Under the pieces are notes generated by a model that saw only the letters and a program-made list of their open reading frames with translations, did not search any database and had not been told where the DNA came from. Positions 1-7,917 of a DNA stretch of 64,000 bases are shown one piece after another. The translations under genes and the position numbers were made by a program. The DNA is from Tenacibaculum sp. MAR_2009_124. Lineage in GTDB: Bacteria; Bacteroidota; Bacteroidia; Flavobacteriales; Flavobacteriaceae. The stretch spans positions 1,507,001-1,571,000 of the forward strand of contig NZ_FNSF01000001.1 in the NCBI RefSeq assembly GCF_900105455.1, written 5' to 3'. The first letter of the stretch is position 1, and each line of letters starts with the position of its first letter.

Positions 1-628
1 AATGAGATGTTATAGGTTGTAAGAAGTAATATTGACGTGTTCTCATTCCATTTAATATTTGTCCATCATCCGCCTGCGTAATACCTCGAATATTATAATG
101 GTTATATAATCCTGTAACGGTTACATTACTAACTCGTTTAACTGCTTCAGTCAGCCTAAATGCCTGATCATCTTCTATATATTCTTTTGTTACCGAAGCT
201 ACTGACTGTGGCAACTCTTTATTCTTAAAAGCAGTTTTAGTTGCTGAAAAGGAATAATCACTATTATAATCTTTTCGCTTTCTTCCTAAAACTTCAACCG
301 TTTGTAAGAATTCTTCAGACTCCTTCAATACAATTGTTCCAACATCTAAGTCCTGACCTTTCAATGTTTGAATTGTTTTCGTTACATTTTGATAACCAAC
401 AAACGATATATTCATTAAATATTTCCCTTTCTCATTAACCTGAATACTAAAAACCCCATCTGAGTGGGTAGAAACTCCTTTAGTTTTTTGTGAATTAGTT
501 AGGAGAACATTTGCCCCAAATATGGGGTTATTACTATGATCTAAAACTCTCCCTGATATTTTAGATTGTGCAAAGCTTATTTGAACTGCAAAAAGTATTA
601 TTGCCAGTACGTTTTTAGTGTGTCCCAT
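1..628 (-). CDS. TonB-dependent receptor, N-terminal part (runs off window)
   Basis: This reading frame is open from an ATG at 628 to the window edge, 209 codons with no stop. It starts with a signal peptide ending SFAQ (residues 1-21), then a carboxypeptidase-regulatory-like beta-sandwich (ISGRVLDHSNNPIFGANV, with the later ISFVGYQ strand), then the start of a TonB plug domain (LPQSVASVTKEYIEDDQ, NVTVTGLYNHYNIRG). The plug wording is that of siderophore-type receptors of the FhuE/FoxA group. The product should sit in the outer membrane and import a metal chelate or similar ligand using TonB energy. It lies 30 bases downstream of an ABC ATPase on the same strand, so the two are probably co-transcribed. 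The barrel lies outside the window, so the substrate cannot be judged. Confidence 0.9.
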   Translation of the reverse strand, partial: MGHTKNVLAIILFAVQISFAQSKISGRVLDHSNNPIFGANVLLTNSQKTKGVSTHSDGVFSIQVNEKGKYLMNISFVGYQNVTKTIQTLKGQDLDVGTIVLKESEEFLQTVEVLGRKRKDYNSDYSFSATKTAFKNKELPQSVASVTKEYIEDDQAFRLTEAVKRVSNVTVTGLYNHYNIRGITQADDGQILNGMRTRQYYFLQPITSH

Positions 629-658
629 TGTTTATTGTTTAATTCGATTTTTTAGTTG

Positions 659-1348
659 TTAAATTGTCTTTACATAAAGTTCTTGTAATTCTTGAGCGGA
701 AATATTCTTTGTTTCAGCAATATGAACAATAGCCCCTTCTTTCATAATGCCTATTCTTGCTCCTATGTTTGCAGCGTTAAAAATGTCGTGAGTAGCCATT
801 AAAACCCCAACACCTTTTGCTGATAATTCCTTGCATGTCTTTGCAAATTCCATAGAAGCCTTCGGGTCTAATCCTGAGGTTGGCTCATCCATTAATATGT
901 AAGAAGCATTTTTTGCCAAAGCAATGGCTATTCCAACCTTCTGACGCATTCCTTTTGAATACGTCGATAGCCTTTTTTCATATACTTCTTCTTTTAAATT
1001 CACTTGTTCTAAATGAGCATGCAATTTTTCTTTTGAATATTTAAATCCAGCCAAGCGGCTAAAGAAATCTAGATTCTCAAGCCCTGTGAGATTCCCATAC
1101 AACTGAACGATTTCCGGAATATAGGCTATAGAACTTCTGTTGGATGTATTCGTAATTAGAACGTCATCAATATATGCCTCCCCAGAAGAGGGTTCTAATA
1201 AACCTAGAAAAATATTAATTGTTGTAGTTTTTCCTGCACCGTTTTGCCCTAATAGGCAAAATATTTCACCCGGAGCTACAGAGAAACTAAGATCATTAAG
1301 CGCTAGTATACCATTATAGTATTTACTAAGCTTCTTTGCTTGTAACAT
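659..1348 (-). CDS. ABC transporter ATP-binding protein
   Basis: A 229-residue single nucleotide-binding domain. Walker A is GQNGAGKTT (about residues 34-42), the signature is YSKGMRQKVGIA, and Walker B plus the D-loop read YILMDEPTSGLDP, followed by the switch histidine in MATHD. The length and the SKGMRQK signature are typical of exporter-type ATPases of the CcmA/NatA group, which pair with a separate membrane permease. No permease is visible here; it may lie downstream of the receptor beyond the window edge. It is followed after 30 bases by a TonB-dependent receptor, suggesting a shared role in metal or chelate traffic. A 20-base palindrome lies 33 bases upstream of the start. Substrate unknown. 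Confidence 0.9.
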   Translation of the reverse strand: MLQAKKLSKYYNGILALNDLSFSVAPGEIFCLLGQNGAGKTTTINIFLGLLEPSSGEAYIDDVLITNTSNRSSIAYIPEIVQLYGNLTGLENLDFFSRLAGFKYSKEKLHAHLEQVNLKEEVYEKRLSTYSKGMRQKVGIAIALAKNASYILMDEPTSGLDPKASMEFAKTCKELSAKGVGVLMATHDIFNAANIGARIGIMKEGAIVHIAETKNISAQELQELYVKTI

Positions 1349-1380
1349 GTTTATAATTTTAGTGAATTAAATAGTTGACA

Positions 1381-1400
1381 AATTCTTACGTGTAAGAATT
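1381..1400. promoter_or_regulatory. Perfect 9+2+9 inverted repeat upstream of the ABC operon
   Basis: AATTCTTAC and GTAAGAATT form a perfect inverted repeat around a 2-base centre. It sits 33 bases upstream of the ABC ATPase start and faces no other gene, so an operator for a dimeric repressor is the simplest reading. No T-run follows, which argues against a terminator. The regulator is not identified. Confidence 0.45.
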
Positions 1401-1441
1401 AAAAGTCACATATGCTATCGTTAGTAATACTTGCCTTTATA

Positions 1442-1473
1442 TAGTAGATACGACGCTATCGCGAAAACTACTA
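1442..1473 (-). other. Stem-loop between the 110-aa gene and the ABC operon
   Basis: TAGTAG (1442-1447) pairs with CTACTA (1468-1473) and an inner CGC/GCG pair lies in the loop. It falls downstream of the small gene ending at 1530. It could be a weak terminator or processing site, but it lacks a convincing T-run. Confidence 0.2.
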
Positions 1474-1529
1474 GATATTGTAATTATTTTAAAGCAATAA
1501 CTACCATAAGACAAATCATCATATGTATA

Positions 1530-1862
1530 CTAAAAAGAACTAGGTGGAGACCTAGATTGTTTGAAATAAAGTGAAACTGGAATGAATTGGTCTTCTTCTT
1601 TAAGAATATTGTTCGAAATAAATTGAAGAGGAATAAAAGTAAGTGATATTGTTTCAGCGTTCGCTATGCTCAGGTCTAAGTATACATCACAAATGAAGCA
1701 CTCTTCACTTATATCTGAAATACTAGCTTCACAAATATTTTTTGCTTTTCCTTTGGAGGAATGACTCAACTCATGATCAAAAGAATGAAACAAGACCAGC
1801 AGATGCATCATTAAAATAACACATGCTAAAGTCATACTTATTATATTTTGAAACTTTTTCAC
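1530..1862 (-). CDS. Small membrane-anchored Cys/His protein
   Basis: A 110-residue protein with an N-terminal hydrophobic segment (about residues 8-28) that may be a signal anchor. After it come HSFDHELSH, a cysteine, and a CFICD pair in the middle, and the end reads QSRSPPSSF. This layout (membrane segment, His-rich turn, Cys-x-x-Cys, terminal R-x-P-P) is what Bacteroidota small DUF2946-like proteins show when they lie next to TonB receptors for copper, heme or other metals. I infer a periplasmic or membrane metal-related role from that layout only. It is upstream of, and in the same direction as, the ABC ATPase and receptor, but 181 bases away, with a stem-loop and a palindrome between them. 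Confidence 0.7.
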   Translation of the reverse strand: MKKFQNIISMTLACVILMMHLLVLFHSFDHELSHSSKGKAKNICEASISDISEECFICDVYLDLSIANAETISLTFIPLQFISNNILKEEDQFIPVSLYFKQSRSPPSSF

Positions 1863-2061
1863 CCCCTGAAAATCATCATATAAGAAGCAAATATAGTGTA
1901 ATTTAATTTTAAAAGACTAAATTAATTTTAGCTCAACTTGAAGTAAGAATCGTATTTTGAATTCAAAAATAATTTTCGGGTTGAACTGACTTGCATTACG
2001 TAACAAAACTATAAGACAATCGTCTTTCTAAAAATTAAAATCATTAAAATTAACTATACCA

Positions 2062-2610
2062 ATGTCTGCAAAACCAATATTAAACAATAGAACCTTCGTA
2101 GCTATATGCCTATTTCTGTTAACACTTACATTTATTCTAATTGAGTATTTTAAAGGTGGAGTAATTACCCATCATCTTCTGGCTCGAGAAGACCTACCTG
2201 GTATTTCTAATTGGTGGGGATTGTTAACGATTCCTTTATTAGGTTTGATAAGTGCATATTTTATTGATAAACGTAGAAATAAGTTAATCAAATCTGAAGC
2301 AATAAATATTAACTATTTTGACTCCAAAATTCTCAGAAATTTTTTATTTGCATTACTTTTTGGAAGTATAGCATCATTACTTTGGGAATTTGGTCAAGCT
2401 GATATTCTGCAATACTATATTCTTCTACCTGTTTTTATTGCCCTTTTAAAACCTGTTCATTTTACTGAATATCTATTGGGCTTCGTAATTGGAATGCTTT
2501 ATACATTTGGAGGAATACTACCTATTTTGGTTGGTACCGTATTACTAATTATATGTTTTATAGTGAATAAATTAATAAATCTTATAAAAGGTTTATTTAC
2601 AAAAAGTTAA
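2062..2610 (+). CDS. Multi-pass membrane protein of unknown function
   Basis: A 182-residue hydrophobic protein with about five predicted membrane segments: near residues 10-28, 48-66, 92-112, 118-146 and 150-175. A basic loop (DKRRNKLIK) follows the second segment. The conserved-looking stretch between the first two segments contains HHLLAREDLPGISNWWG, which suggests a functional extracytoplasmic loop. I recognise no transporter or enzyme motif. It is a single gene, divergent from the minus-strand operon at 1862 and separated by 134 bases from the next plus-strand regulator, so its function is open. Confidence 0.75.
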   Translation: MSAKPILNNRTFVAICLFLLTLTFILIEYFKGGVITHHLLAREDLPGISNWWGLLTIPLLGLISAYFIDKRRNKLIKSEAININYFDSKILRNFLFALLFGSIASLLWEFGQADILQYYILLPVFIALLKPVHFTEYLLGFVIGMLYTFGGILPILVGTVLLIICFIVNKLINLIKGLFTKS

Positions 2611-2744
2611 TTGAATAAAACCAGTCGATTATTTAAATATCTAAAATATAGACACTGTCTCAAAGATTAACTTAAAGTCTTCTTTTCAATTTCAAAGCAT
2701 TATACATTTTATTTGTAAATTACGATTATCGATAGCGGGTACAA

Positions 2745-3275
2745 ATGAATAAAGAAACTATAAGTCAATCTATTCATAGAATAGATCACATAAAAAAAGG
2801 CAACCTTTTTCTTCAAGTAGAGAAACCTTGTCTTGAGATTGGAATGATCGAAAAAGGAATTATGCGCGGTTTCGTTTATGACCATGATGGAAACGAAGTT
2901 ACAACCCATTTCTATCAAGAACATGATATGGTTATTGGTAGTTACATTCCAAATACCAACACAACAATGTCCGTTCAAGCCTTAGAAGATTGTAAAATTT
3001 CCGTTGCCAACTATTCACAAGTCATGAATAACGTTAACAAGGATAGGGAAATTACAGAAATTATTACCAAACAATTTCAAAAACTTAACCATCAACTACA
3101 AGCTAGATTAGTTTCTTTACTCAACCTTAACTCAGTTGAAAAATACGCACTCTTTCTCAAAGAATATCCTAGTTTACTCAATAGAATTCCACATTATTAT
3201 ATAGCAAATTATCTTGGCATTACCCCCACTCAATTAAGTCGAGCACGAAAGCAATTTATCAACAAATGTAAATGA
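2745..3275 (+). CDS. Crp/Fnr family transcriptional regulator
   Basis: A 176-residue regulator. Residues 1-110 form a cyclic-nucleotide-binding-like beta barrel without the full cAMP-contact motif, including IGMIEKGIMRGFVYDHDG and FYQEHDMVIG. Residues 145-176 form a short winged helix-turn-helix (YYIANYLGITPTQLSRARKQ). This short-C-terminus form is common in Bacteroidota, where most members do not respond to cAMP. In this group the neighbouring gene is often the target; here the next genes downstream are decayed, so the regulator may have lost its partner. A frameshifted relative lies at 19687-20251. Confidence 0.85.
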   Translation: MNKETISQSIHRIDHIKKGNLFLQVEKPCLEIGMIEKGIMRGFVYDHDGNEVTTHFYQEHDMVIGSYIPNTNTTMSVQALEDCKISVANYSQVMNNVNKDREITEIITKQFQKLNHQLQARLVSLLNLNSVEKYALFLKEYPSLLNRIPHYYIANYLGITPTQLSRARKQFINKCK

Positions 3276-3306
3276 GATTAAAAATACTGCATCGTTACTT
3301 TGCTGT

Positions 3307-3989
3307 ATGAAAAATATTTTAACACTTACATTAGTAATGCCGTTGGTTATAGGTTGTAATGGACAGCACCGCAATGGGAAAGGGCACAGTTCTCATTCTT
3401 CAACACATAATCGTCTATCATCTACATTTAAACAAGGGAATATTGAAAGTATTGCTTCTGAAACTATAGAAACTTTTCCAACAGTTGCATTTAAAGCAGT
3501 TTATAAAGACACAATTGCTTATCCAGTTAACAATGTATTCCCTCTAGTTTGAACCACAAGGACGTAACTTGCTTTATTCAAAGTTGGAATACAATAGAAT
3601 TAAAAAAAGGGGAAAAAGGACTGTTAAAAGAACAAGTTCTATTTTCAAAGTATGCTGATCTTGATATGATGCTTACTGTTACAAGTTATAACCCTGAAAA
3701 AGGACACATTCAGTATCTTATTACATGAGATGATTTTGAAATTCAACGAATAGATATTTATTGTACCCAAGGAAAAATAAAAAATACTACTGAAATTACT
3801 TGGTTGGAATACAATGCTGGCTTGTATGAAAAAGGTACACTATTAGTTCGCGAATTTATTGAAGATGTATATATTTTTAAAGTAGTTAAACGTTACTTAA
3901 CCAATATTAAAATGAAATTAAAACTAAATCAAGTCACTATCAACTTTCAGATTTTGAATTTATTGAACAATTTACAGAAGGAACTCTAA
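3307..3989 (+). pseudogene. Broken lipoprotein / SRPBCC-like gene
   Basis: The first part (3307-3552) encodes a lipoprotein signal (lipobox VIGCN) and 80 residues, then stops. The same protein appears to continue in another frame from about 3549 (NHKDVTCFIQSWNTIEL) but meets a TGA at 3726-3728, where the flanking residues YLIT and DDFEI suggest an original TGG tryptophan. The frame then runs on to 3989. The middle part, with SWNTIEL, VLFSKYADLDMMLTV and EITWLEYNAGLYEKG, is worded like SRPBCC (START-like) ligand-binding proteins. A frameshift plus a nonsense codon make this a pseudogene. The assignment to one family is inference. The last codons run into the damaged start of the next gene. Confidence 0.55.
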
Positions 3990-4339
3990 AACCCGAATTT
4001 TTCAATCACGAAGCTCATTTGCGATTAGCTTGGCTGTACATTAAAAAAGACGGAGTGAAACGGGCTGAACAAGATATTCAAAAACAACTTTTAAATTTTG
4101 ATGTAATCGTCGGGAAAGGAGATAAGTATCATACCACCTTAACAATTATTTCTATAAGAATTGTTAACCATTTTATGCGACAAGCTAAATCAAATAATTT
4201 CGTAAATTTTATTAATGAATTCCCACAATTAAAACTAGAATTCAGAGAACTCATAAACACTTATTATAGTTATGATATCTTTGAATCAAAAGAAGCCAAA
4301 ACAAAATTCTTGGAACCTGATTTAATTGATTTTAAATAA
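3911..4339 (+). pseudogene. Conserved hypothetical protein with damaged start
   Basis: The frame is open from 3911 to a stop at 4339 and encodes EIKTKSSHYQLSDFEFIEQF, then HEAHLRLAWLYI and YHTTLTIISIRIVNHF, the wording of a small helical conserved hypothetical family (helix with HEAHLR, later YHETLT). No ATG or GTG lies in frame before the conserved core. At 3912 the DNA reads AAATGAAATT; a single extra G after ATG would restore Met-Glu-Ile in frame, so a one-base deletion at the start codon is the simplest explanation. A TTG at 4019 exists but lies inside the conserved HLRL motif. Together with the preceding gene this forms a local decay patch. Confidence 0.5.
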
Positions 4340-4349
4340 TGAAATGAGT

Positions 4350-4553
4350 CTATTTTAAAGCCGAAACAGGTCGAAATACTTTCATTTCATCAGGATTTGT
4401 TTCCATATATGGATCTTCAATTAAATCAATACAGTAAGGAATTGCAGGAAAAACCACTTCCAAACATTCTCTAATTGATTTTGGCTTACCAGGGAGATTC
4501 ACTATTAGTGTATTGTCAGGAAATTCGCAGCTTACATCCTCCGAAATAACCAC
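4350..4553 (-). pseudogene. mogA: C-terminal remnant of molybdopterin adenylyltransferase MogA
   Basis: About 67 residues containing DNTLIVNLPGKPKSIRECLE and VFPAIPYCIDLIEDPYME, which match the C-terminal end of MogA almost word for word (established family knowledge: MogA is about 195 residues and adenylylates molybdopterin). The N-terminal two thirds, with the substrate-binding GGTG region, are absent. A GTG at 4553 is the only start and directly abuts the stop of the dipeptidase gene. This is a truncated fragment, probably cut when the D-amino-acid operon arrived, and should be inactive. Confidence 0.75.
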
Positions 4554-5228
4554 TCAAGTAATTGCCCCAAACTTGGCATATTCTTTTTCTTTTTCAATAG
4601 CCCAAATGGCATTCCCATAATCAAAATGCCAATATTCTTTTACATCACAAACAAAATCTTCACTTTCAAACAAACCTATAAGTAATGCTCTATTCTTTTT
4701 AGCCTCCTCGTAAATTTCTGGGTGGTATGGATAACACATTTTTGACAATTCAATTTTTAATCCTTTATTAGTGCCAAAATCTAATACATTATCATTATCA
4801 ATGTCATAAATTAAAGCGTCCACAGCACCACCTGTAGCATGCATTGATTCTCTCGAAAAAGCAATAAAATAATTAACAATCTCTTTAACCTCTTCTATAG
4901 TTTTTTCTGGGTGTTGTTTCTGAAAAAAATCAAAATTTATATTCCATAATAATTTCTGGTGATCAATAGACCTCCATGCTGAACGAATAATCAATATTTT
5001 ATTTAACGCATCTAATCTCTTACTTATTCTTCCTATTTTTTCAAGAATATCTTCTCTAACAAGATATGTATAGTTAGGAAAAACTGAAGGTTCAAAAATC
5101 AAATTAAAATTTGTTTTCATTAAACTTATCAAAGGTGAATGGTTGTCTCTAACCCAAATAGAAGGAGTCAAAATTTTATTTCTTTTATCTTTTTCCTCCA
5201 CCGCTTCACAATATGTTTTTACATCCAT
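4554..5228 (-). CDS. D-Ala-D-Ala dipeptidase (VanX/DdpX-like, M15D)
   Basis: A 224-residue zinc peptidase. The metal-binding motifs of the M15D family are visible: SMHATGGAVDAL (His and Asp ligands, near residues 135-146) and KEYWHFDYG near residue 200, corresponding to the E-x-W-H catalytic Glu and His ligand. RSAWR near residue 83 fits the conserved arginine region. No signal peptide is seen, so it acts in the cytoplasm, hydrolysing D,D-dipeptides. The start codon abuts the stop of the ornithine-racemase-like gene, so they are co-translated. In this context a role in D-amino-acid metabolism or wall-peptide salvage is more likely than vancomycin resistance, because vanH and vanA are missing. 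Confidence 0.85.
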   Translation of the reverse strand: MDVKTYCEAVEEKDKRNKILTPSIWVRDNHSPLISLMKTNFNLIFEPSVFPNYTYLVREDILEKIGRISKRLDALNKILIIRSAWRSIDHQKLLWNINFDFFQKQHPEKTIEEVKEIVNYFIAFSRESMHATGGAVDALIYDIDNDNVLDFGTNKGLKIELSKMCYPYHPEIYEEAKKNRALLIGLFESEDFVCDVKEYWHFDYGNAIWAIEKEKEYAKFGAIT

Positions 5229-6290
5229 TTAAATGATTATGTTTTTAGTTATATATGAAGAGTTTAGGGCTCTTAACAATGCCATATACCTCAAAGAAAA
5301 CTCTATTGTATCTCCAACTTTTAAATTTGACTTAGTGTTATCTATAACGATATGATCACTACTTGCCCCTAAAATTAATATATTCTCTCTAGGTATAATT
5401 CCTAAAACAGGAACATCTTGCCTACCAATGGCAAGGATACCTCTATTTATTAATCCCATATCTTTAAATTTTTCTATTTGACCATTAGCATTTTTATACA
5501 CTTTTCCATAAGGTTTAGAGGGTTTAATTTTAGTCTCTATTATTTCTGCTACTAATGTAAACGCATCTGTAAAAAGGGTTGGGATTTTTTCTCTACAAAG
5601 TGACTCACGGCCCAAAAATATTGATTCTCCTAAACGTAAGTTATTAATTCTACCAATACTCTTTGAAGATTTAAACCAATTGTAATTTGCAGAATTTCCA
5701 CCAGAAATTATTGTTAAGGTAATTTTAAATTTTTTTTCTAAACGAATAGCTATTGATGAAAGTTCATTCATCTTATCTATATCTGGGCTTATCCCTCCAT
5801 AACAAGCAAAATTACTTCCTATCCCTATAAAATCAATCCCTTTTAAATCTAATACTTCTTTTACCGTACTATCTATATCTAAAGGCATAATTCCTTCTCG
5901 CAAATCCCCCAACTCTAACATAAGAATTACTTTATGAGTAATGCGACGTATTAAAGCGTATTTTGAAAGTTCTCTTAAAATACTCAATTCAGAGTTTAAA
6001 CTAATATTTGCATATGTAACAATTTCCTCTACTTGGCTTAAAGATGGTGTTCTGAGCAATAAATATTCTGCTTGAACTCCTCCTTTAATCATTCTTATTA
6101 TATTTTCAATTCGAGAATCTGCGAGGATTTCAATACCGTTATCTACTAAAACAGATGCTATTACAGGATTACCTTGAACAAGTTTTGTTACACCTATTAT
6201 TTGAATTCCTTTAGCCCCATATATTTTTTTTAATTGTTTAGTGTTAAAAGCAATTTTTCGAATATCAATATCTATCCTTGGAGTTCTCAA
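5229..6290 (-). CDS. Ornithine/alanine racemase-like PLP enzyme (fold type III)
   Basis: A 353-residue PLP enzyme with the alanine-racemase-type TIM barrel. The likely PLP lysine is in GVTKLVQGNP (about residue 35). Wording shared with the clostridial ornithine racemase (Orr) family includes ADSRIENI, SLNSELS, ELGDLREGI, IISGGNSANY, LRLGESIFLGRE, AIGRQDV and GASSDH. The family interconverts L- and D- forms of ornithine or alanine; the exact substrate cannot be read from sequence. It overlaps the end of the DgcN-like gene by 4 bases (ATGA) and abuts the dipeptidase gene, so the three form one operon. Cytoplasmic, no signal peptide. Confidence 0.85.
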   Translation of the reverse strand: MRTPRIDIDIRKIAFNTKQLKKIYGAKGIQIIGVTKLVQGNPVIASVLVDNGIEILADSRIENIIRMIKGGVQAEYLLLRTPSLSQVEEIVTYANISLNSELSILRELSKYALIRRITHKVILMLELGDLREGIMPLDIDSTVKEVLDLKGIDFIGIGSNFACYGGISPDIDKMNELSSIAIRLEKKFKITLTIISGGNSANYNWFKSSKSIGRINNLRLGESIFLGRESLCREKIPTLFTDAFTLVAEIIETKIKPSKPYGKVYKNANGQIEKFKDMGLINRGILAIGRQDVPVLGIIPRENILILGASSDHIVIDNTKSNLKVGDTIEFSLRYMALLRALNSSYITKNIII

Positions 6291-7366
6291 ACCAAGGCTA
6301 GATCTTTTTTTAAGTTTGGAAATTTTTTAGTCAATGCAATCACTAATTTATCACACCCATACATTAAAGTATCTGTTGTAGGAAGGCTATATTCTAATTC
6401 ATATTCTTTAATAACGTTTTTAACCTCAATACCTGTCATATGCTCATGATTAATAGTAATAGCGATCACTTCGGTCTTAGAAAACACTTCTATCATTTCT
6501 ATTTCACCTTCTAATCCTAACATTGGCGTTTTTGGAAAATCACAATAACTTTTGCGTCTTGGAGAGTGTTGAATAATGATTGCATCTGGCATTGCTCCTC
6601 GCATAATAGCACTTGACGAAGTAAATGCTGGGTGACTCAGAGCCCCTTGTCCTTCTACAATAATAATATCTGGTTTATCTTTTCTGTATGCATTTAAAAT
6701 AGCATTCTCTACCTCACCTGATGCAAAACCTGATGTTAAAACATCAATCGCTATTCCATATTTTGAACCTTGCAATAATCCTGTTTGTCCAGTAGTTATA
6801 AATGACGCTTTAATTCCCTCTTTCCTTAAAGCTTCTACCAAAAGTAAGGCAGACGTTCGTTTGCCAACTGCGCAATCCGTTCCCATAACAATAACAACTG
6901 GAGTCTTTACTTTTTTTATTTCCCCTGTGAAACTATGAAGTTTCTCTCTTCTTGGCGGCTTCCTTACATCTTGAATAGTAACACTATGTTTAATTGCCAT
7001 ATTTGAAAATATGGTATTATCATTTAAAAATTCAGGTAAACCATTAACAATATTCATTCCTCTTTTAATAGCTGATAATATAACTTCCTTTTGGGAACCA
7101 TCTAAAAAAGAAGTTATTGGTGCAATACCATATATAAAGTATCTAGGGACTCTATTTAACATATTTAACGCATCTTCAATATTCTTAAAAATTGGAATTT
7201 GATTTCTTATACCATCAAGACATTCTCCCGCATCTTGACCCGCTTTAGAACTATCTATGATTCCAACAATATTATATCTATTTGATTGACGAACTAAACC
7301 ATTAGCTACTTTTCCATCTATCTTACCAAATTCGTTCTCACAATAAACTAATGCTTCAACTTTCAT
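6287..7366 (-). CDS. DUF1611 protein, DgcN-type (D-amino-acid N-acetyltransferase family)
   Basis: A 359-residue two-domain protein. Residues 1-130 form a Rossmann-like domain; residues 150-359 form a P-loop domain with GTDCAVGKRTSA (Walker-A-like), then TTGQTGLLQG, VEGQGALSHP and IIQHSPRR. This is the DUF1611 family. Its studied member DgcN acts with DgcA in marine bacteria in D-glutamate use, acetylating D-glutamate before racemisation. Here the enolase-type partner DgcA is absent and a PLP racemase of the Orr family takes its place, overlapping by 4 bases. That makes D-amino-acid handling likely but leaves the substrate uncertain. First main gene of the operon after the small proteins. Confidence 0.8.
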   Translation of the reverse strand: MKVEALVYCENEFGKIDGKVANGLVRQSNRYNIVGIIDSSKAGQDAGECLDGIRNQIPIFKNIEDALNMLNRVPRYFIYGIAPITSFLDGSQKEVILSAIKRGMNIVNGLPEFLNDNTIFSNMAIKHSVTIQDVRKPPRREKLHSFTGEIKKVKTPVVIVMGTDCAVGKRTSALLLVEALRKEGIKASFITTGQTGLLQGSKYGIAIDVLTSGFASGEVENAILNAYRKDKPDIIIVEGQGALSHPAFTSSSAIMRGAMPDAIIIQHSPRRKSYCDFPKTPMLGLEGEIEMIEVFSKTEVIAITINHEHMTGIEVKNVIKEYELEYSLPTTDTLMYGCDKLVIALTKKFPNLKKDLALV

Positions 7367-7380
7367 TTTTTATCTTTATA

Positions 7381-7557
7381 TTAAACTACTACTTCATATG
7401 GTTTTAACTCTCTTTCAAAATAAACTAGCTCTTTACCCAATGGGTCATTTTTAATTGTACAATAGTAAATTTTTCGTGCATATATTCTTATTTCTAATAA
7501 TATATGCGGTTTTGCTATTGCAAAAACAATATCACCTATTTTATATTTGTTTTTCAT
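7381..7557 (-). CDS. Small protein with KxGDIVF start, 58 aa
   Basis: A 58-codon frame from ATG 7557 to TAA 7381, starting MKNKYKIGDIVFAIAKPH and ending YFERELKPYEVVV. The pattern (short beta strands, an early GDIV, a later FERELKPYE) resembles small SH3/KOW-like domains. The 108-aa protein at 8696-9022 starts in a similar way (YTLGDIVAHS) and may be a distant relative. It ends 14 bases before the DgcN-like start, so it is probably the leading gene of that operon. Function unknown. Confidence 0.6.
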   Translation of the reverse strand: MKNKYKIGDIVFAIAKPHILLEIRIYARKIYYCTIKNDPLGKELVYFERELKPYEVVV

Positions 7558-7578
7558 TCTATGTATTTTTAAATAATT

Positions 7579-7701
7579 TTAACTCTTATCTGGGACTATT
7601 TTTAAATTTCTTTTTTCAATTTTAGCTGCTTTTTTTTCTTTTAGAGTTCTTGAAGGGGGTGTTTTCCCCGATTTTCGTTTTGCTTGCTTCTCTTTGGACA
7701 T
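7579..7701 (-). CDS. Small very basic protein, 40 aa
   Basis: A 40-codon frame, MSKEKQAKRKSGKTPPSRTL onward, with 14 Lys/Arg and the AKRK/EKKAAK pattern of small disordered Flavobacteriia proteins. It overlaps the end of the 63-aa frame (7622-7813) in another register, so either one is the real gene or the two are translationally coupled. The lysine-rich, proline-containing composition looks more protein-like than the tail of the longer frame. No function can be given. Confidence 0.4.
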   Translation of the reverse strand: MSKEKQAKRKSGKTPPSRTLKEKKAAKIEKRNLKIVPDKS

Positions 7702-7813
7702 CTGGATTATTTTTATGTTTTAATATTAAGTTTTGAATTCTTGTTTCATAAAAGATAGTTAGTCTTTCAAGTGATCTTTTACTTAAATTGCTGTTTTTTG
7801 GGATTTCATTCAT
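7622..7813 (-). CDS. Small basic protein, 63 aa
   Basis: Encodes MNEIPKNSNLSKRSLERLTI and a helical middle, ending in NSKRKKSS. Residues 15-40 could form one amphipathic helix (SLERLTIFYETRIQNLILKH). The last third overlaps a second small frame (7579-7701) in another register. It is the most upstream member of the minus-strand cluster leading into the D-amino-acid operon. Unrecognised. Confidence 0.45.
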   Translation of the reverse strand: MNEIPKNSNLSKRSLERLTIFYETRIQNLILKHKNNPDVQREASKTKIGENTPFKNSKRKKSS

Positions 7814-7917
7814 ATTAAAATATTTACTGAATAATTCCTTGAAAATATTGTATTACTCAAAGGTCTAGAAAATCCATACTAACTTTATTACATAAGTTTA
7901 TTTAATCATTACATATA

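Noticed and set aside
3726..3728. TGA read as tryptophan (recoding) or selenocysteine
   Set aside because: Other genes in the window end normally with TGA and the same gene also has a frameshift; decay is simpler.
4554..5228. Vancomycin resistance (vanHAX) locus
   Set aside because: Only a VanX-type gene is present; no vanH, vanA ligase or VanRS. The racemase and DUF1611 context points to D-amino-acid metabolism.
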